Shown one piece after another: positions 27,786-36,933 of a DNA stretch of 46,738 bases. The first letter of the stretch is position 1. Every line of letters starts with the position of its first letter. The stretch covers positions 1-46,738 of the forward strand of contig JAADIP010000063.1 in assembly GCA_013151275.1 (NCBI GenBank). Reading direction: 5' to 3'. The position numbers and the translations under genes were made by a program. Origin of the DNA: Calditrichota bacterium (GTDB taxonomy: Bacteria; Calditrichota; Calditrichia; Calditrichales; Calditrichaceae). Under the pieces are notes generated by a model, which saw nothing but the letters and a program-made list of their open reading frames with translations, made no database searches and was not told where the DNA came from.

Positions 27786-30700
27786 TTATTTGAGAAAAAC
27801 CATCTTCCCGATTTTCGAATATTTGGGACTCACAAAACGATAGATATAGGTTCCGCTGGAAACCTGCTGATTATTGTCGTCGGTGGCGTTCCATTTTACC
27901 TGATGCTCTCCCGCGCCGAGAGATTCTTTGTCGATCAGATGTTTTATCAGATTGCCTTTTATGTCGAAAATTAGGACGGAAACAGTCTGCGTTTCGGGCA
28001 GTTGAAATTTAATTGTTGTTTCGGGATTAAACGGATTCGGGAAATTCGGGAAAACGACGAAGTCGGTGGGAATCGGTATTTTAACGGTCTGGAGCAGATT
28101 ATTGAACGTCTGGGTCGAACCGTCGTAAGATACGCTTTCCAGACGGTAGGAATAGGCTGCGCCGGAAGTTACGCTTTGATCGACAAATCGGTAGTCGTGT
28201 CGGTAGCTGGAATTCCCCGCGCCGGGAATCAAATCCTGATTAATTTTTTGCCAGTCGTCGGAACCTTCCGTTTTTCGGTAGATATTAAAACCGAGATTAT
28301 CGATTTCGGATTCGGTTGTCCATTCCAAAACAACTTTATTGAAAGAAGCTTCGGCTTTGAACGCGGACAAGGTTACGGGCAGTGAGTTGTCCTGACCGCC
28401 CGCTGCGTCGTCGCCGAAGGTGTAATAGCTTCCGCTGGTGGTAATAACATCGGATTGGATGGTTCCGCTGTTGGAATCGCCAGTGCCGTCCCCGCCTACG
28501 CTGATCCATTGGGTTCCGGTAAACTGGGCGACATCGAGAGCGGTAAGAACCGAAACTCCGTCTGTTGAATTCCAGGTCAGGGTAATCTGAAGGTTTGCGG
28601 GGGTGCCGCCGGAGCCGTCAATAAACCAGTAGCGGACGGACGAAATATTGCTCAATGTTCCGGCGTCAATGGAACTACTGACCGCGCTGTGCGGATCGGA
28701 GTTGTATTGTTCCACGGTAACGGTGTAATCGCTTCCCGAAACGTCGGTAAAGGCTACCCCCACGGGCAGATATTGTCCGCCTTTGGCGGTGTGAAAAGTA
28801 AAAGTCGCCGAGCTTCCCAGGGCAAAGGTTTTCGCCACCCGTCCTTCGACATAACTGCTCGAGCTTCCCCCGGAAAACGAACCGCCGGTGGTGAGCGAGA
28901 GCAGATTGCCGTTTGCGTCAATAACGCCGCCGGAAAGGTATAACGTGCCGTAAACCGTGATGTTATGGTTCAGCGTAACCCCGCTTGCATTGCTGATGGT
29001 AAAATTGTAAAAGTCCACCGCCGAGGTGCCGTTAATGGTCTGCGCCGAGCTGCCCTGAAAGACAACGGTTCCGGTTGAAGTGCTGAAATTTCCGCCGTCG
29101 GTTGTTAAGGTGCCCGAAAGATTTAAGGTCGCGGGCGTTAATGTTCCCAAAGAAAGAGTGAGCGTGCCGGAAACGCTTTTGGTGCTGTTAGACGCATCGA
29201 CCCCCGCGCCGTTATTGATAGTAAGATCGTTAAACGAGGTCATTCCCGACGGTATGGTTTCTGACGTGGAGCCGTTGAAAATTACCGTGCCGCTCGCGGT
29301 GTAGGTATCAAATCCGTCAATACTCGTTCCGCCGGTTTTCAGGGTTGCGCCGGAAGCGATTGTTAAATTGTTAGTGTTGGTAAGAGTAATACTTAACGAA
29401 CCGCCGTTGAGATCGAGAATACCGCCCTGAACGTTTAGATCGCTGTTATTCCCTAATTGCAGAGCCAAAGCGTTTAAATCAAAGGTACCGGCGGTTACGG
29501 TTAAATCGGCGTTGTCCTGTAAAACGGTGGTTCCTGTGCCGGAAACGATGGCGCTGGAATTGGTTTTGTTTATCTCAATATTTCCGTAACTGACTCCCGC
29601 GGGGATGTCTTCGGAAGAGGCTCCGTTGAATAAAATGGTGCTGGCGGGGTCCAGACTGTAAGTGGCGAACCCGACGATGGAAGACCCGCCGGTGGTAAGC
29701 TGGGCGCCCGAGGAGAGCGTAAGAGTATTGGAGCCCGTTTTGGTAACTAACTGACCGTTTAAATTAAGAATGCCGCTGGAGACCGTGAGATTTGCGCCGG
29801 TTTCCAATGTAACCGCGCCGTTCAAAGTGGTGGTGTTTCCGCTGCCCGGATTGACGGTGAGCGTTCCCGATATTTTAATATCGGACAAGGTGCCGCTTAC
29901 GGAAGTTATTGTTAAATTGTAGAATGAAGCCGTTCCCGATGAGGTAACCGCGCTGCTTGCGCCGTCAACCAATAACGTGTTGGAATTCACCGTACCGAAC
30001 GAGCCCGACCCTCCTTCCACATCGCCGCTTACGGTTAAAGATAATCCGGAAACGGAGTAATCGAGACTGCCGTAGGTTAATGTTAGGTTGCCGCTTAAAG
30101 CGTAAAGAGAACTTGATCCCATAACAACGGCGGGATTCGATCCCGAGGAATTGTTTACCTGAACGTTATCCGGCGCTTTGGATGTGGTCCATTCCGGACC
30201 CACGTTTTGCTGGGAAGTGCCGTTGTAAAGCAGGGTTGTGGTGCCCGTTCCCCAGGCAAAAGTGCCGCCGTTTTCCAGAATGGAGCCGCTGGTCATGGTG
30301 AGTTGTGTGTTCACCTGAACCGAGCCGGATGAAATTTGAAGAACCGCTCCCGAGGCGTTAAGCAGGAGCGTACTGGTGCTCAAAGTATTTCCGGCTCCCG
30401 GATCTGCGGTTACGGTAATTCCCGAGGTTATCTGCACCTCCGAGGGCGCCAAAGAACTGTTTGTGGGCCATTCCGCGCTAACCGTTTTATCCACGCTTCC
30501 GGAATAAATTAACGTGGCGCTGTTTAAATTTAAAGTGGTGGTGCCGTTAAGCAGAATACTTAGGCTGCTGCCTCCTCTGGTAAACGTATTGGAAACAGAA
30601 AATTGAACGTCTCCGGAAAAGGTTAAACTTTTGGCTAAACCGGGAGAATGCTCTAAATCGTAAAAGACCAAATCCGAATTACTTGAAATTGTTTGACTTC

Positions 30701-31319
30701 CGATGGTGTTAAATTGGAAACGGCTGGTTCCGGCGTTAAACGTACCGCCGGTTTTATTGAAAACCGTGGCGCTAAATCCAATGATAGAAATAACGTAGCT
30801 GCCTGCATTTAAAGTTCCGCCGCTTAATGTTAAATAATAAGCGGAAAAATTGGCGCTAATGGTATAAGTGCCTGTTCCGTTGAAGGTTATATAGTAAAAT
30901 TCAAGGGTGCCCGTGCCGCCAATTGTCTGGGTTGCGCTTCCCGAAAATGTAAAATTAGCACTGGGATTTACTCCGTCGGTCATTGTTCCGTTTTGCGTAA
31001 AATTGCCGTTTAAAACAATGGTATTTCCGTTGCCGTCATAAGTGCCTCCGTTTTCGATGGTCAGGCTGTTAATGGTATAAGAACCGTCGTTGGTAATAGT
31101 GTGACCGTTTTGAATTACGAAATCATCCGTTGAATTAATTCCCGCAGGATTACCGCCGCTGCCATCCCGCGCCGTGTTCCAGTTGGAAAGCGTGCCAAAG
31201 TTCGCAGAACCTTGGGAATAATAAGTGGTAGCCAATATAACAGACGGAATAATAAAGATAATTAAGAGAACTATACTCAGGAGCGAGATAATTCCGCTTA
31301 ATTTGTTTTTGTGGAGCAT
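27786..31319 (-). CDS. Large secreted repetitive T9SS cargo protein
   Basis: A 1177-residue exported protein. A signal peptide (LLSIVLLIIFIIPSVILA) starts it. The long middle is Ser/Thr/Gly/Asn-rich and cysteine-free, with short beta-strand repeats of the form NLTV, GTLTL and SGTLN that suggest a beta-helix. A clear pair of longer repeats lies about 118 residues apart (GGSSIVGFATY with FNGASSEDIPAG, and GGTSIDGFDTY with FNGSTSETIPSG). A fibronectin-like segment precedes the C-terminal T9SS sorting domain (FPNPFNPETTIKFQLPE, then SSGTYIYRFVS). An adhesin or surface-layer role is likely but unproven. The ATG follows GGAGG at good spacing. Confidence 0.85.
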   Translation of the reverse strand: MLHKNKLSGIISLLSIVLLIIFIIPSVILATTYYSQGSANFGTLSNWNTARDGSGGNPAGINSTDDFVIQNGHTITNDGSYTINSLTIENGGTYDGNGNTIVLNGNFTQNGTMTDGVNPSANFTFSGSATQTIGGTGTLEFYYITFNGTGTYTISANFSAYYLTLSGGTLNAGSYVISIIGFSATVFNKTGGTFNAGTSRFQFNTIGSQTISSNSDLVFYDLEHSPGLAKSLTFSGDVQFSVSNTFTRGGSSLSILLNGTTTLNLNSATLIYSGSVDKTVSAEWPTNSSLAPSEVQITSGITVTADPGAGNTLSTSTLLLNASGAVLQISSGSVQVNTQLTMTSGSILENGGTFAWGTGTTTLLYNGTSQQNVGPEWTTSKAPDNVQVNNSSGSNPAVVMGSSSLYALSGNLTLTYGSLDYSVSGLSLTVSGDVEGGSGSFGTVNSNTLLVDGASSAVTSSGTASFYNLTITSVSGTLSDIKISGTLTVNPGSGNTTTLNGAVTLETGANLTVSSGILNLNGQLVTKTGSNTLTLSSGAQLTTGGSSIVGFATYSLDPASTILFNGASSEDIPAGVSYGNIEINKTNSSAIVSGTGTTVLQDNADLTVTAGTFDLNALALQLGNNSDLNVQGGILDLNGGSLSITLTNTNNLTIASGATLKTGGTSIDGFDTYTASGTVIFNGSTSETIPSGMTSFNDLTINNGAGVDASNSTKSVSGTLTLSLGTLTPATLNLSGTLTTDGGNFSTSTGTVVFQGSSAQTINGTSAVDFYNFTISNASGVTLNHNITVYGTLYLSGGVIDANGNLLSLTTGGSFSGGSSSSYVEGRVAKTFALGSSATFTFHTAKGGQYLPVGVAFTDVSGSDYTVTVEQYNSDPHSAVSSSIDAGTLSNISSVRYWFIDGSGGTPANLQITLTWNSTDGVSVLTALDVAQFTGTQWISVGGDGTGDSNSGTIQSDVITTSGSYYTFGDDAAGGQDNSLPVTLSAFKAEASFNKVVLEWTTESEIDNLGFNIYRKTEGSDDWQKINQDLIPGAGNSSYRHDYRFVDQSVTSGAAYSYRLESVSYDGSTQTFNNLLQTVKIPIPTDFVVFPNFPNPFNPETTIKFQLPETQTVSVLIFDIKGNLIKHLIDKESLGAGEHQVKWNATDDNNQQVSSGTYIYRFVSPKYSKIGKMVFLK

Positions 31320-31540
31320 TTAAACATACCTCCTAAAGAAATGATACACTTTATCATCGTCTTAAATTTAATGAATTTTAATATAGTGATAAAATTTTGA
31401 TATTTATTTTATTTTATAACAGACGCAATCAGAAACTTAAAAATTCCGGAGACAACGGAAATTAATCTTTTGTGTCCCGACAGGAATTTAAAAGAACAGA
31501 AAGAAAACCAAGCAACAGATTTAGTCAGTAGGAAGACAGA

Positions 31541-31575
31541 AAAACAGACAGGGAAAAACAAAGCTTTCCCCTGTC
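31541..31575 (-). terminator. Predicted terminator of the FKBP gene
   Basis: GACAGGGAAA (31547-31556) can pair with TTTCCCCTGTC (31565-31575) with one bulge, followed on the minus strand by TGTTTTTC. It lies just after the FKBP stop. Confidence 0.5.
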
Positions 31576-31590
31576 AAATATAAACAAATT

Positions 31591-32061
31591 CTATTGAATT
31601 TCAAGCAGCTCAACATCAAATACCAGCATTGCCTTGGGCGGAATTACCGGCGGGTAGCCCCTTTCTCCGTAAGCCAGTTGATAAGGGATAAAAAGACGGC
31701 GTTTGCCGCCCGTGTGCATTGTTTGCAATCCTTCTTCCCAACCGGGAATTACTTGCCCCTGACCGATGATAAAACGAAAGGGTTGATTGCGATCCACCGA
31801 ACTATCAAACTTTTTGCCGTTCATCAGCCAACCTGTATAATGCACGACAACCGTTTGTCCCGCCTGCGGAGCGGGACCGCTGCCTTCGACCAAATCGATG
31901 TATTTCAAGCCGGAGGATGTCGTGGTAACTTCGGACGGTATGGTTATATTTTTTCCCTCTTTAATAACATCTTTTTCAAACACAGAATTCTCCTTGTTTT
32001 TTGAGCAAAACGTAATTAATAAGAACAATGAAAAGAGCAGGAAGATTTTAAATATTCTCAT
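31591..32061 (-). CDS. FKBP-type peptidyl-prolyl isomerase, probable lipoprotein
   Basis: A 156-residue protein with a hydrophobic leader and a possible lipobox Cys at C19 (LLITFC; Phe before Cys is unusual), then a single FKBP domain (VVVHYTGWLMNGKKFDSS, GQGQVIPGWEEGL, LAYGERGYPPVIPP). It catalyses prolyl cis-trans isomerisation, helping proteins fold in the periplasm or at the membrane. The conserved FKBP active-site residues are present. It is transcribed divergently from the SDR gene. Confidence 0.92.
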   Translation of the reverse strand: MRIFKIFLLFSLFLLITFCSKNKENSVFEKDVIKEGKNITIPSEVTTTSSGLKYIDLVEGSGPAPQAGQTVVVHYTGWLMNGKKFDSSVDRNQPFRFIIGQGQVIPGWEEGLQTMHTGGKRRLFIPYQLAYGERGYPPVIPPKAMLVFDVELLEIQ

Positions 32062-32182
32062 AAAGCCTCCCTTTGTAGGAATAATTAGCGATTAATTTGT
32101 AAAATTATTATTTTCAATAAAGAAGATAGGATTGAACAAAACAAAAAACAAATAAATACTAAGCACAAAGGGAGTGAGTGAG

Positions 32183-32938
32183 ATGATTAGCTTTGAGGGG
32201 AAATATGTGCTTGTCACGGGCGGCAGCCGCGGGATCGGAGCCGCCGTGGTGCGGATGTTTAGCAGATTAGGCGCGGGAGTCGCTTTTAACTACAATAAAA
32301 ATCTGAGGGGCGCGGAACAGTTGGCGGAAGAATGTAAAAAATTTGGCGCCGAAATCTTTTTTGACGAATGCGATATTCGGGATTTTCAGGAAGTTCGCTC
32401 CTTTGTACGCAAAGCTGTCGAACATTTCGGACAGATCGATATTCTGGTAAACAATGCGGGCGTTTGGGAATACGGTCCGATAGATGAAATGTCGGTGGAT
32501 AACTGGCGGAAGACTATCCAGACGAATTTAGACGGTACGTTTTATTTTACCCGAACGGTTGTTCGCCACATGCTCGGTAATAAAATTCGGGGGCATATCA
32601 TTAATATCTCTTCCACGGCGGGTCAAAGAGGCGAAGCCTATTATTCTCATTACGCCGCAACCAAAGGGGCGATTATCAGTTTTACCAAGTCTCTGGCTAC
32701 AGAGTTGGGACCGAAAGGGATTCGCGTTAACTGCGTTGCTCCCGGCTGGGTAAAAACGGATATGACCGAACAGGCTCTTAGTAAACAGAAAGAAGATATT
32801 GTGAAGGGTATTCCGGTGGGCTTTATCGGGGAGCCCGAAGATATTGCGGGACCCGTGGTTTTTCTGGCTTCGAATTTGGCTCGTTACATAAACGGCGAAA
32901 TTCTGAATGTCAACGGCGGAAATGTTTTATGCGGATAA
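32183..32938 (+). CDS. Short-chain dehydrogenase/reductase (FabG-like)
   Basis: A 251-residue SDR oxidoreductase. It has the nucleotide-binding TGGSRGIG, the NNAG motif, a catalytic Ser (ISSTAG) and the YxxxK pair in SHYAATKGA. The C-terminal NVNGG is typical of FabG, the 3-oxoacyl-ACP reductase, but many SDRs share these features and the substrate cannot be fixed. The frame opens at a GTG at 32174, but that codon overlaps the GGGAG ribosome-binding site, so ATG 32183 is preferred. An HD-domain gene follows after 14 bases, probably in the same operon. Confidence 0.9.
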   Translation: MISFEGKYVLVTGGSRGIGAAVVRMFSRLGAGVAFNYNKNLRGAEQLAEECKKFGAEIFFDECDIRDFQEVRSFVRKAVEHFGQIDILVNNAGVWEYGPIDEMSVDNWRKTIQTNLDGTFYFTRTVVRHMLGNKIRGHIINISSTAGQRGEAYYSHYAATKGAIISFTKSLATELGPKGIRVNCVAPGWVKTDMTEQALSKQKEDIVKGIPVGFIGEPEDIAGPVVFLASNLARYINGEILNVNGGNVLCG

Positions 32939-32952
32939 GGAGGATTTAGAAA

Positions 32953-33504
32953 ATGACAAGAGACGAAGCGCTTGCGATTCTGAAAGAATATACTAAAACG
33001 GAAAGTTTGCTCAAACACGCCTTTGCGGTGGAAGCCGCGATGAGGGCTTACGCCCGTAAATTTAACGAGGATGAGGAGCTTTGGGGCGTTGTGGGCTTGC
33101 TGCACGATTTTGATTATGAAAAATTCCCCGAAGAACATCCGATGAAAGGCAGCAAAATTTTAGAAGAAAAAGGCGTGCCGGAGGATATCCGGAAGGCGAT
33201 TCTGGGTCATGCAAATTATTCCGGCGTTCTCAGAGACACGCTGATGGCAAAGACTTTGTACGCCGTGGATGAACTTTGCGGATTTTTGATAGCCGTTGCT
33301 CTTGTGCGTCCGACCAAGTCTATCGGCGAGGTTAAAGTAAAATCGGTTAAAAAGAAAATGAAAGACAAAAGCTTTGCCGCCAAAGTAAATCGTGATGAAA
33401 TTCGGGAGGGCGCCGAGGAATTAGGCGTTCCTTTTGAAGAACATGTGGAATTTGTGGTAAAAGCGCTCAGCGGGGTTGCGGAACGGTTGGGATTAAATCC
33501 ATAA
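32953..33504 (+). CDS. HD-domain phosphohydrolase-like protein
   Basis: A 183-residue protein with an HD-type metal site: H in LLKHAFAVE, the HD pair in LLHDFDYEKFP, and LGHANYSG later. This looks like a small HDIG-family hydrolase acting on nucleotides or another phosphoester. It also has a Lys-rich stretch (KVKSVKKKMKDKSF). The ATG follows TAAGGAGG that overlaps the stop of the SDR gene, so the two are co-transcribed. The specific substrate is unknown. Confidence 0.85.
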   Translation: MTRDEALAILKEYTKTESLLKHAFAVEAAMRAYARKFNEDEELWGVVGLLHDFDYEKFPEEHPMKGSKILEEKGVPEDIRKAILGHANYSGVLRDTLMAKTLYAVDELCGFLIAVALVRPTKSIGEVKVKSVKKKMKDKSFAAKVNRDEIREGAEELGVPFEEHVEFVVKALSGVAERLGLNP

Positions 33505-33532
33505 AAAAACCCCGCGTTAAACGGGGTTTTTT
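33504..33532. terminator. Bidirectional terminator
   Basis: CCCCG (33510-33514), loop CGTTAAA, CGGGG (33522-33526), with six A before and six T after. It closes the SDR-HD operon and the converging minus-strand gene. Confidence 0.87.
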
Positions 33533-33547
33533 GCAGTTTTGATGAAA

Positions 33548-34000
33548 CTATTTTAGCGAATATTGTAACTCCGGATTGTCAAATGCCGCGGTTTGGGGTA
33601 TCCGGCGTCCCTTGGCTATCAAAATAGCGGCGATCTGGCGCTTCAGAAGCGGATCTTTTTCATAAGGATAATGTAACTGAAGATAACCCATGTCAAACCA
33701 ATTTCCGATTTTGTAAAGCGTTATCAGCGCTAACTGGCGAACTCCGTGATCTTTTGCGGAAAGAAAGTTTTTCATCACCGCATAACGGGCGTTTGTAACT
33801 TTAACACTGTCTGAGAAGCGAATGATTTGCTGCATGGCTGAAATCCGTACGCCCTCGTTTTCGGATTTCACCGACTTAACCAATTGCTTACTGAATTTCT
33901 TCCAATCCGGAGTTCTGGTTTCTTGCGCAAAACCAAAAGACAGAAGAAACAGTAAAACAAAACCGGCAACGATAAAGTTGCGGTAAGTTGAACGTAACAT
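33548..34000 (-). CDS. Small exported HEAT-repeat-like protein
   Basis: A 150-residue protein with an N-terminal signal peptide (FIVAGFVLLFLLSFGFAQ). The rest consists of short helical pairs (GVRISAMQQIIRFS; GVRQLALITLYKIG), the pattern of HEAT-like repeats that usually bind other proteins. I do not recognise a named family. The ATG has GGGAGG six bases upstream. It converges on the SDR-HD operon and diverges from the sulfotransferase gene. Probably periplasmic, function unknown. Confidence 0.75.
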   Translation of the reverse strand: MLRSTYRNFIVAGFVLLFLLSFGFAQETRTPDWKKFSKQLVKSVKSENEGVRISAMQQIIRFSDSVKVTNARYAVMKNFLSAKDHGVRQLALITLYKIGNWFDMGYLQLHYPYEKDPLLKRQIAAILIAKGRRIPQTAAFDNPELQYSLK

Positions 34001-34121
34001 GATAAACCTCCCAAAAAGATAAAAATAAATAAGTTACTTTTAAATACGGGGAATGCGGCGGAGTGTTTCTAAAAAATTCAGAAAAACGGAAAAAATTACA
34101 TTTTCGGAGAATCGATCAATC

Positions 34122-34691
34122 TTGAAAAACAAAATAATTATTGTTAGCGGATTACCGCGCAGCGGAACGTCCCTGATGATGCAAATTTTGCATGCCGCGG
34201 GAATTCCGGTTTTAACCGATGAGCGCCGTAAGCCGGATGAAAATAATCCGCGCGGATATTTTGAGTTCGAGCCGGTAAAAAAAATAAAACAAAATCCGGA
34301 ATGGCTAAAGCAGGCAAGGGGAAAAGCGGTTAAAGTTATTTCGCATCTTTTGCCATATTTGCCCTCAGGATTTGAGTACGAAATCATTTTTATGAACCGC
34401 GATCTTGATGAAGTTATCGAATCGCAAAACAAAATGCTGCGGGCTTTGGGAAAACCGATCGGTAAGCTGGAAACCCCGCGCCTGAAGCATTATTTTGAAA
34501 CTCATCTTAAAGAAATTCACCGCTGGTTAAACCGGCAGCCCAATATCCGTTACATCGACGTTGATTATCGGGAGCTGCTTCGGTCTCCGATGTTAGTCCT
34601 TAAAAAAACAGAAACGTTTTTGGGAATTCACTTGGCAACTCAATCCGCCATTGAAGTCATCGATCCCAATCTCTATCGCACCAAAAAGTAG
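34122..34691 (+). CDS. Sulfotransferase family protein
   Basis: A 189-residue (by this start) protein of the PAPS-dependent sulfotransferase family. The 5'-phosphosulfate loop is GLPRSGTSLMM, and the 3'-phosphate segment is represented by FMNRDLDEVIESQNKML. These enzymes move sulfate from PAPS to sugars or small molecules. The frame extends to an ATG at 34053, but there the GGGG site is only one base from the start. Family members begin only a few residues before the first strand, which fits TTG 34122 (GGAG 12 bases upstream, also imperfect). The choice of start is uncertain. The acceptor is unknown. Confidence 0.8.
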   Translation: MKNKIIIVSGLPRSGTSLMMQILHAAGIPVLTDERRKPDENNPRGYFEFEPVKKIKQNPEWLKQARGKAVKVISHLLPYLPSGFEYEIIFMNRDLDEVIESQNKMLRALGKPIGKLETPRLKHYFETHLKEIHRWLNRQPNIRYIDVDYRELLRSPMLVLKKTETFLGIHLATQSAIEVIDPNLYRTKK

Positions 34692-34938
34692 AAGGCTTGG
34701 ATTTATGATTTATGAATTTCATCTTCAGCTTACCTTGTTAATTTTCGTTAAGCGTTAAGCGTTACCGGCTACTGGTCACTGGTTGCTATTTACTAACTTG
34801 TCACAACTTTCGCACTTTGTCCTGAGGGGCAGAGAAAAAGGGGGGCGTCCCTCCATTCCCGGCAATAAATTATCGGGCTGCTTACATTCAATTCCTACGG
34901 AATTTACCATTTAGAACTTTTTTCATTATTTTCATTCT
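34692..34938. other. Gene-free interval after the sulfotransferase
   Basis: No gene is seen. It contains a short GTTAAGC direct repeat near 34747 and a G-run (AAAAAGGGGGGCG near 34845), and runs into the octamer repeat beside the TonB receptor gene. Confidence 0.4.
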
Positions 34939-34978
34939 AAACAACTAAACAACTAAACAACTAAACAACTAAACAACT
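34939..34978. repeat. Five tandem copies of AAACAACT
   Basis: Five perfect head-to-tail copies of the octamer AAACAACT. The array ends exactly at the stop codon of the TonB receptor gene. Its length could vary by slippage. Confidence 0.95.
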
Positions 34979-36804
34979 TAAAATACCCTGTAACGAAAAC
35001 CCAGTTTAAACCAACGTCCCGGCTGAGGAATGGCTGTAAAATCTTCGTAATGCCGATTAAAAAGATTGGCGACATTTACAAACCAGATCAGGCTTTTGGT
35101 TTTCCACTGTAAATCGATATCGGTCAGCAGATGGTCGCCGGAGTTTACGCGATCCTCGTATCGAAGATTCCAGGCTGCGGTGATTCCGGGCAGGATTAAA
35201 TTGTGGCGGATTCTAAGTATCAACTGATGACGCAGGTAATTAAGAACATATTTTGAGATTTGCCCGTGCGCGGATTTACGGGAATTCAGATAAGTATAAC
35301 CAAGGCGTAGATCCTTAATCATTGAAAACGGAGCAAGAATCCTGATTTCAAATTCTCCTCCGGATGTCGCGATATCAGAAAAATTGGTCGCCTGCCAGAA
35401 TTCGCCGTCGGCATCCCAAATCCAGTCTATCAGTTGATTACCCTTCCGTTGGAAAAGCGAAAATGTCAAAAACAGGTTACGCCTTTGCAATCGCGCGCCT
35501 AACTCATAATCAAGAGTTTTTTCGGGTTTAAGGCTGGGGTTGCCGTGATTCGCGGCGCTGTAATAGTAAAGCTCGGTAAAACTGGGCGGGCGGAAAGCCT
35601 TGCCGGCAGAAGCATAGAAAGTTAATGTGGGCGAAAACTGATAACTGACGTCCAGTCCCGGACAAAATTGCCAGCCCCAATCGGAGTAGTTGTAAAAGGT
35701 ACTGCCAAATACGATTAAAAATGATTTTAATGTAACCAGGTGTTCAACCGAAAGACCGAATTGTCGGCGTTGGTGATCGCCCAGGCTGTTGCTTTGTATT
35801 TGATTCAAACTCCATTCGGTCTGGAACGACGTTTTTCCGTATTTGTGGAAAAACTGATTCAGAATTTCGACGCCGAAAATATTTGTTTTATGGCGATTAT
35901 GATACCAATCGGGACGCGTGTAATCCAGAAGAAAATCATCGGTATGGCGCCGCCAGAAAAGACGCGGATTGACAAAAAAAGAACGGTTTGAATTTCGGTA
36001 TTCGGCGGAGGTTTTAAAATAATAAACCTGCGTTTTTTCTTTTTGATTGGGAAATGAGGGATGGTAAAAACGGTTTGCCCCGAAGTCTTTTGAGGTAAAA
36101 CCGCCGGTCATTTCAAATTCTGTGTCTTTTACGCGGAATCCGTTCCGATAAAAAAGGGAGTACTTTTCAAAGTCCGTGTTAGGTCTGTAACCTTCGCTTG
36201 CTGAACCGGAAATTGACAAATTGTGATTGAGATTACCGGTAGGGAATCCGAAATTTAAATTTCCTTCGCGGTAACCGAAGTCGCCGCCCGTCGCGGAAAG
36301 CAGCAGCCTTTTACCCTTTGCTTTTCGGGTAATTATATTAATAACGCCGCCGAAGGCGTTTGGACCGTAAATACGCGAACCGGCGCCTTTTAAAACCTCG
36401 ATCCGTTGAACATCCTGCAAAGTTAAAGGCAGGTTCAGATTGTGGTGACCGGTTTGGGGATCGTTTGTTTTTACCCCGTCGATTAAAATTAAAGTCTGTT
36501 CGTAAGTGGAGCCGCGCAAACTAATATCGGCTTGAACACCCTGACCGCCGCGCTGCTGAATGTCCACTCCGCTGACATATTCGAGAGCATCCTGAACGGA
36601 ATTGACGTGCAGATCGACAAGCATCGCGCTGTCGAGTACGCTTACCGTTCTGGCTGAGCGCATTAAAGGAACAGGCGATTTTGACGCCGTGACAATGATG
36701 GGTTCGCTTAACTCGAAAGTTAACAAGGAATCGACATGTTGGGCAAAAAGCGGAGCAAGCGAAAAATTAAAAGACAGGATTAAAAAGAGTATCTGTTTAA
36801 TCAT
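34978..36804 (-). CDS. TonB-dependent outer membrane receptor (BtuB/CirA-like)
   Basis: A 608-residue outer-membrane protein. A signal peptide (LILSFNFSLAPLFAQ) is followed by a TonB-box-like EPIIVTAS, the plug domain (LRGSTYEQTLILIDGVKTND, then RIEVLKGAGSRIYGPNAFGG and VINIITRKAKG), and a beta-barrel rich in aromatic strands ending FKLGFRYRVF. Such receptors take up siderophores, cobalamin, sugars or metals using TonB energy. The ligand is not readable; no cobalamin riboswitch is evident in the 120 bases upstream. The final residue is F, as expected for a barrel assembled by the BAM complex. The ATG follows AAGGA at seven bases. Confidence 0.93.
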   Translation of the reverse strand: MIKQILFLILSFNFSLAPLFAQHVDSLLTFELSEPIIVTASKSPVPLMRSARTVSVLDSAMLVDLHVNSVQDALEYVSGVDIQQRGGQGVQADISLRGSTYEQTLILIDGVKTNDPQTGHHNLNLPLTLQDVQRIEVLKGAGSRIYGPNAFGGVINIITRKAKGKRLLLSATGGDFGYREGNLNFGFPTGNLNHNLSISGSASEGYRPNTDFEKYSLFYRNGFRVKDTEFEMTGGFTSKDFGANRFYHPSFPNQKEKTQVYYFKTSAEYRNSNRSFFVNPRLFWRRHTDDFLLDYTRPDWYHNRHKTNIFGVEILNQFFHKYGKTSFQTEWSLNQIQSNSLGDHQRRQFGLSVEHLVTLKSFLIVFGSTFYNYSDWGWQFCPGLDVSYQFSPTLTFYASAGKAFRPPSFTELYYYSAANHGNPSLKPEKTLDYELGARLQRRNLFLTFSLFQRKGNQLIDWIWDADGEFWQATNFSDIATSGGEFEIRILAPFSMIKDLRLGYTYLNSRKSAHGQISKYVLNYLRHQLILRIRHNLILPGITAAWNLRYEDRVNSGDHLLTDIDLQWKTKSLIWFVNVANLFNRHYEDFTAIPQPGRWFKLGFRYRVF

Positions 36805-36933
36805 CTTAATTTCCTTCAGGATTAAACTTAAAAGGCAGGAAGTTATGATTTTTAGATGTGGGGATCAAATTATTTTGTGGAGATCGTTAATTAATATTAT
36901 ATTTGCGTTTCTTTTAATCAATCAAGGATGAAA

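Noticed and set aside
29080-29304. Plus-strand frame with valine-rich sequence inside the 1177-residue gene
   Set aside because: It is the antisense of Gly/Ser/Thr-rich repeats, which stay open by composition; no ribosome-binding site.
36805-36927. Possible cobalamin riboswitch before the TonB receptor
   Set aside because: The interval is short and AT-rich, and I could not find a B12-box-like conserved core; a covariance-model search would be decisive.
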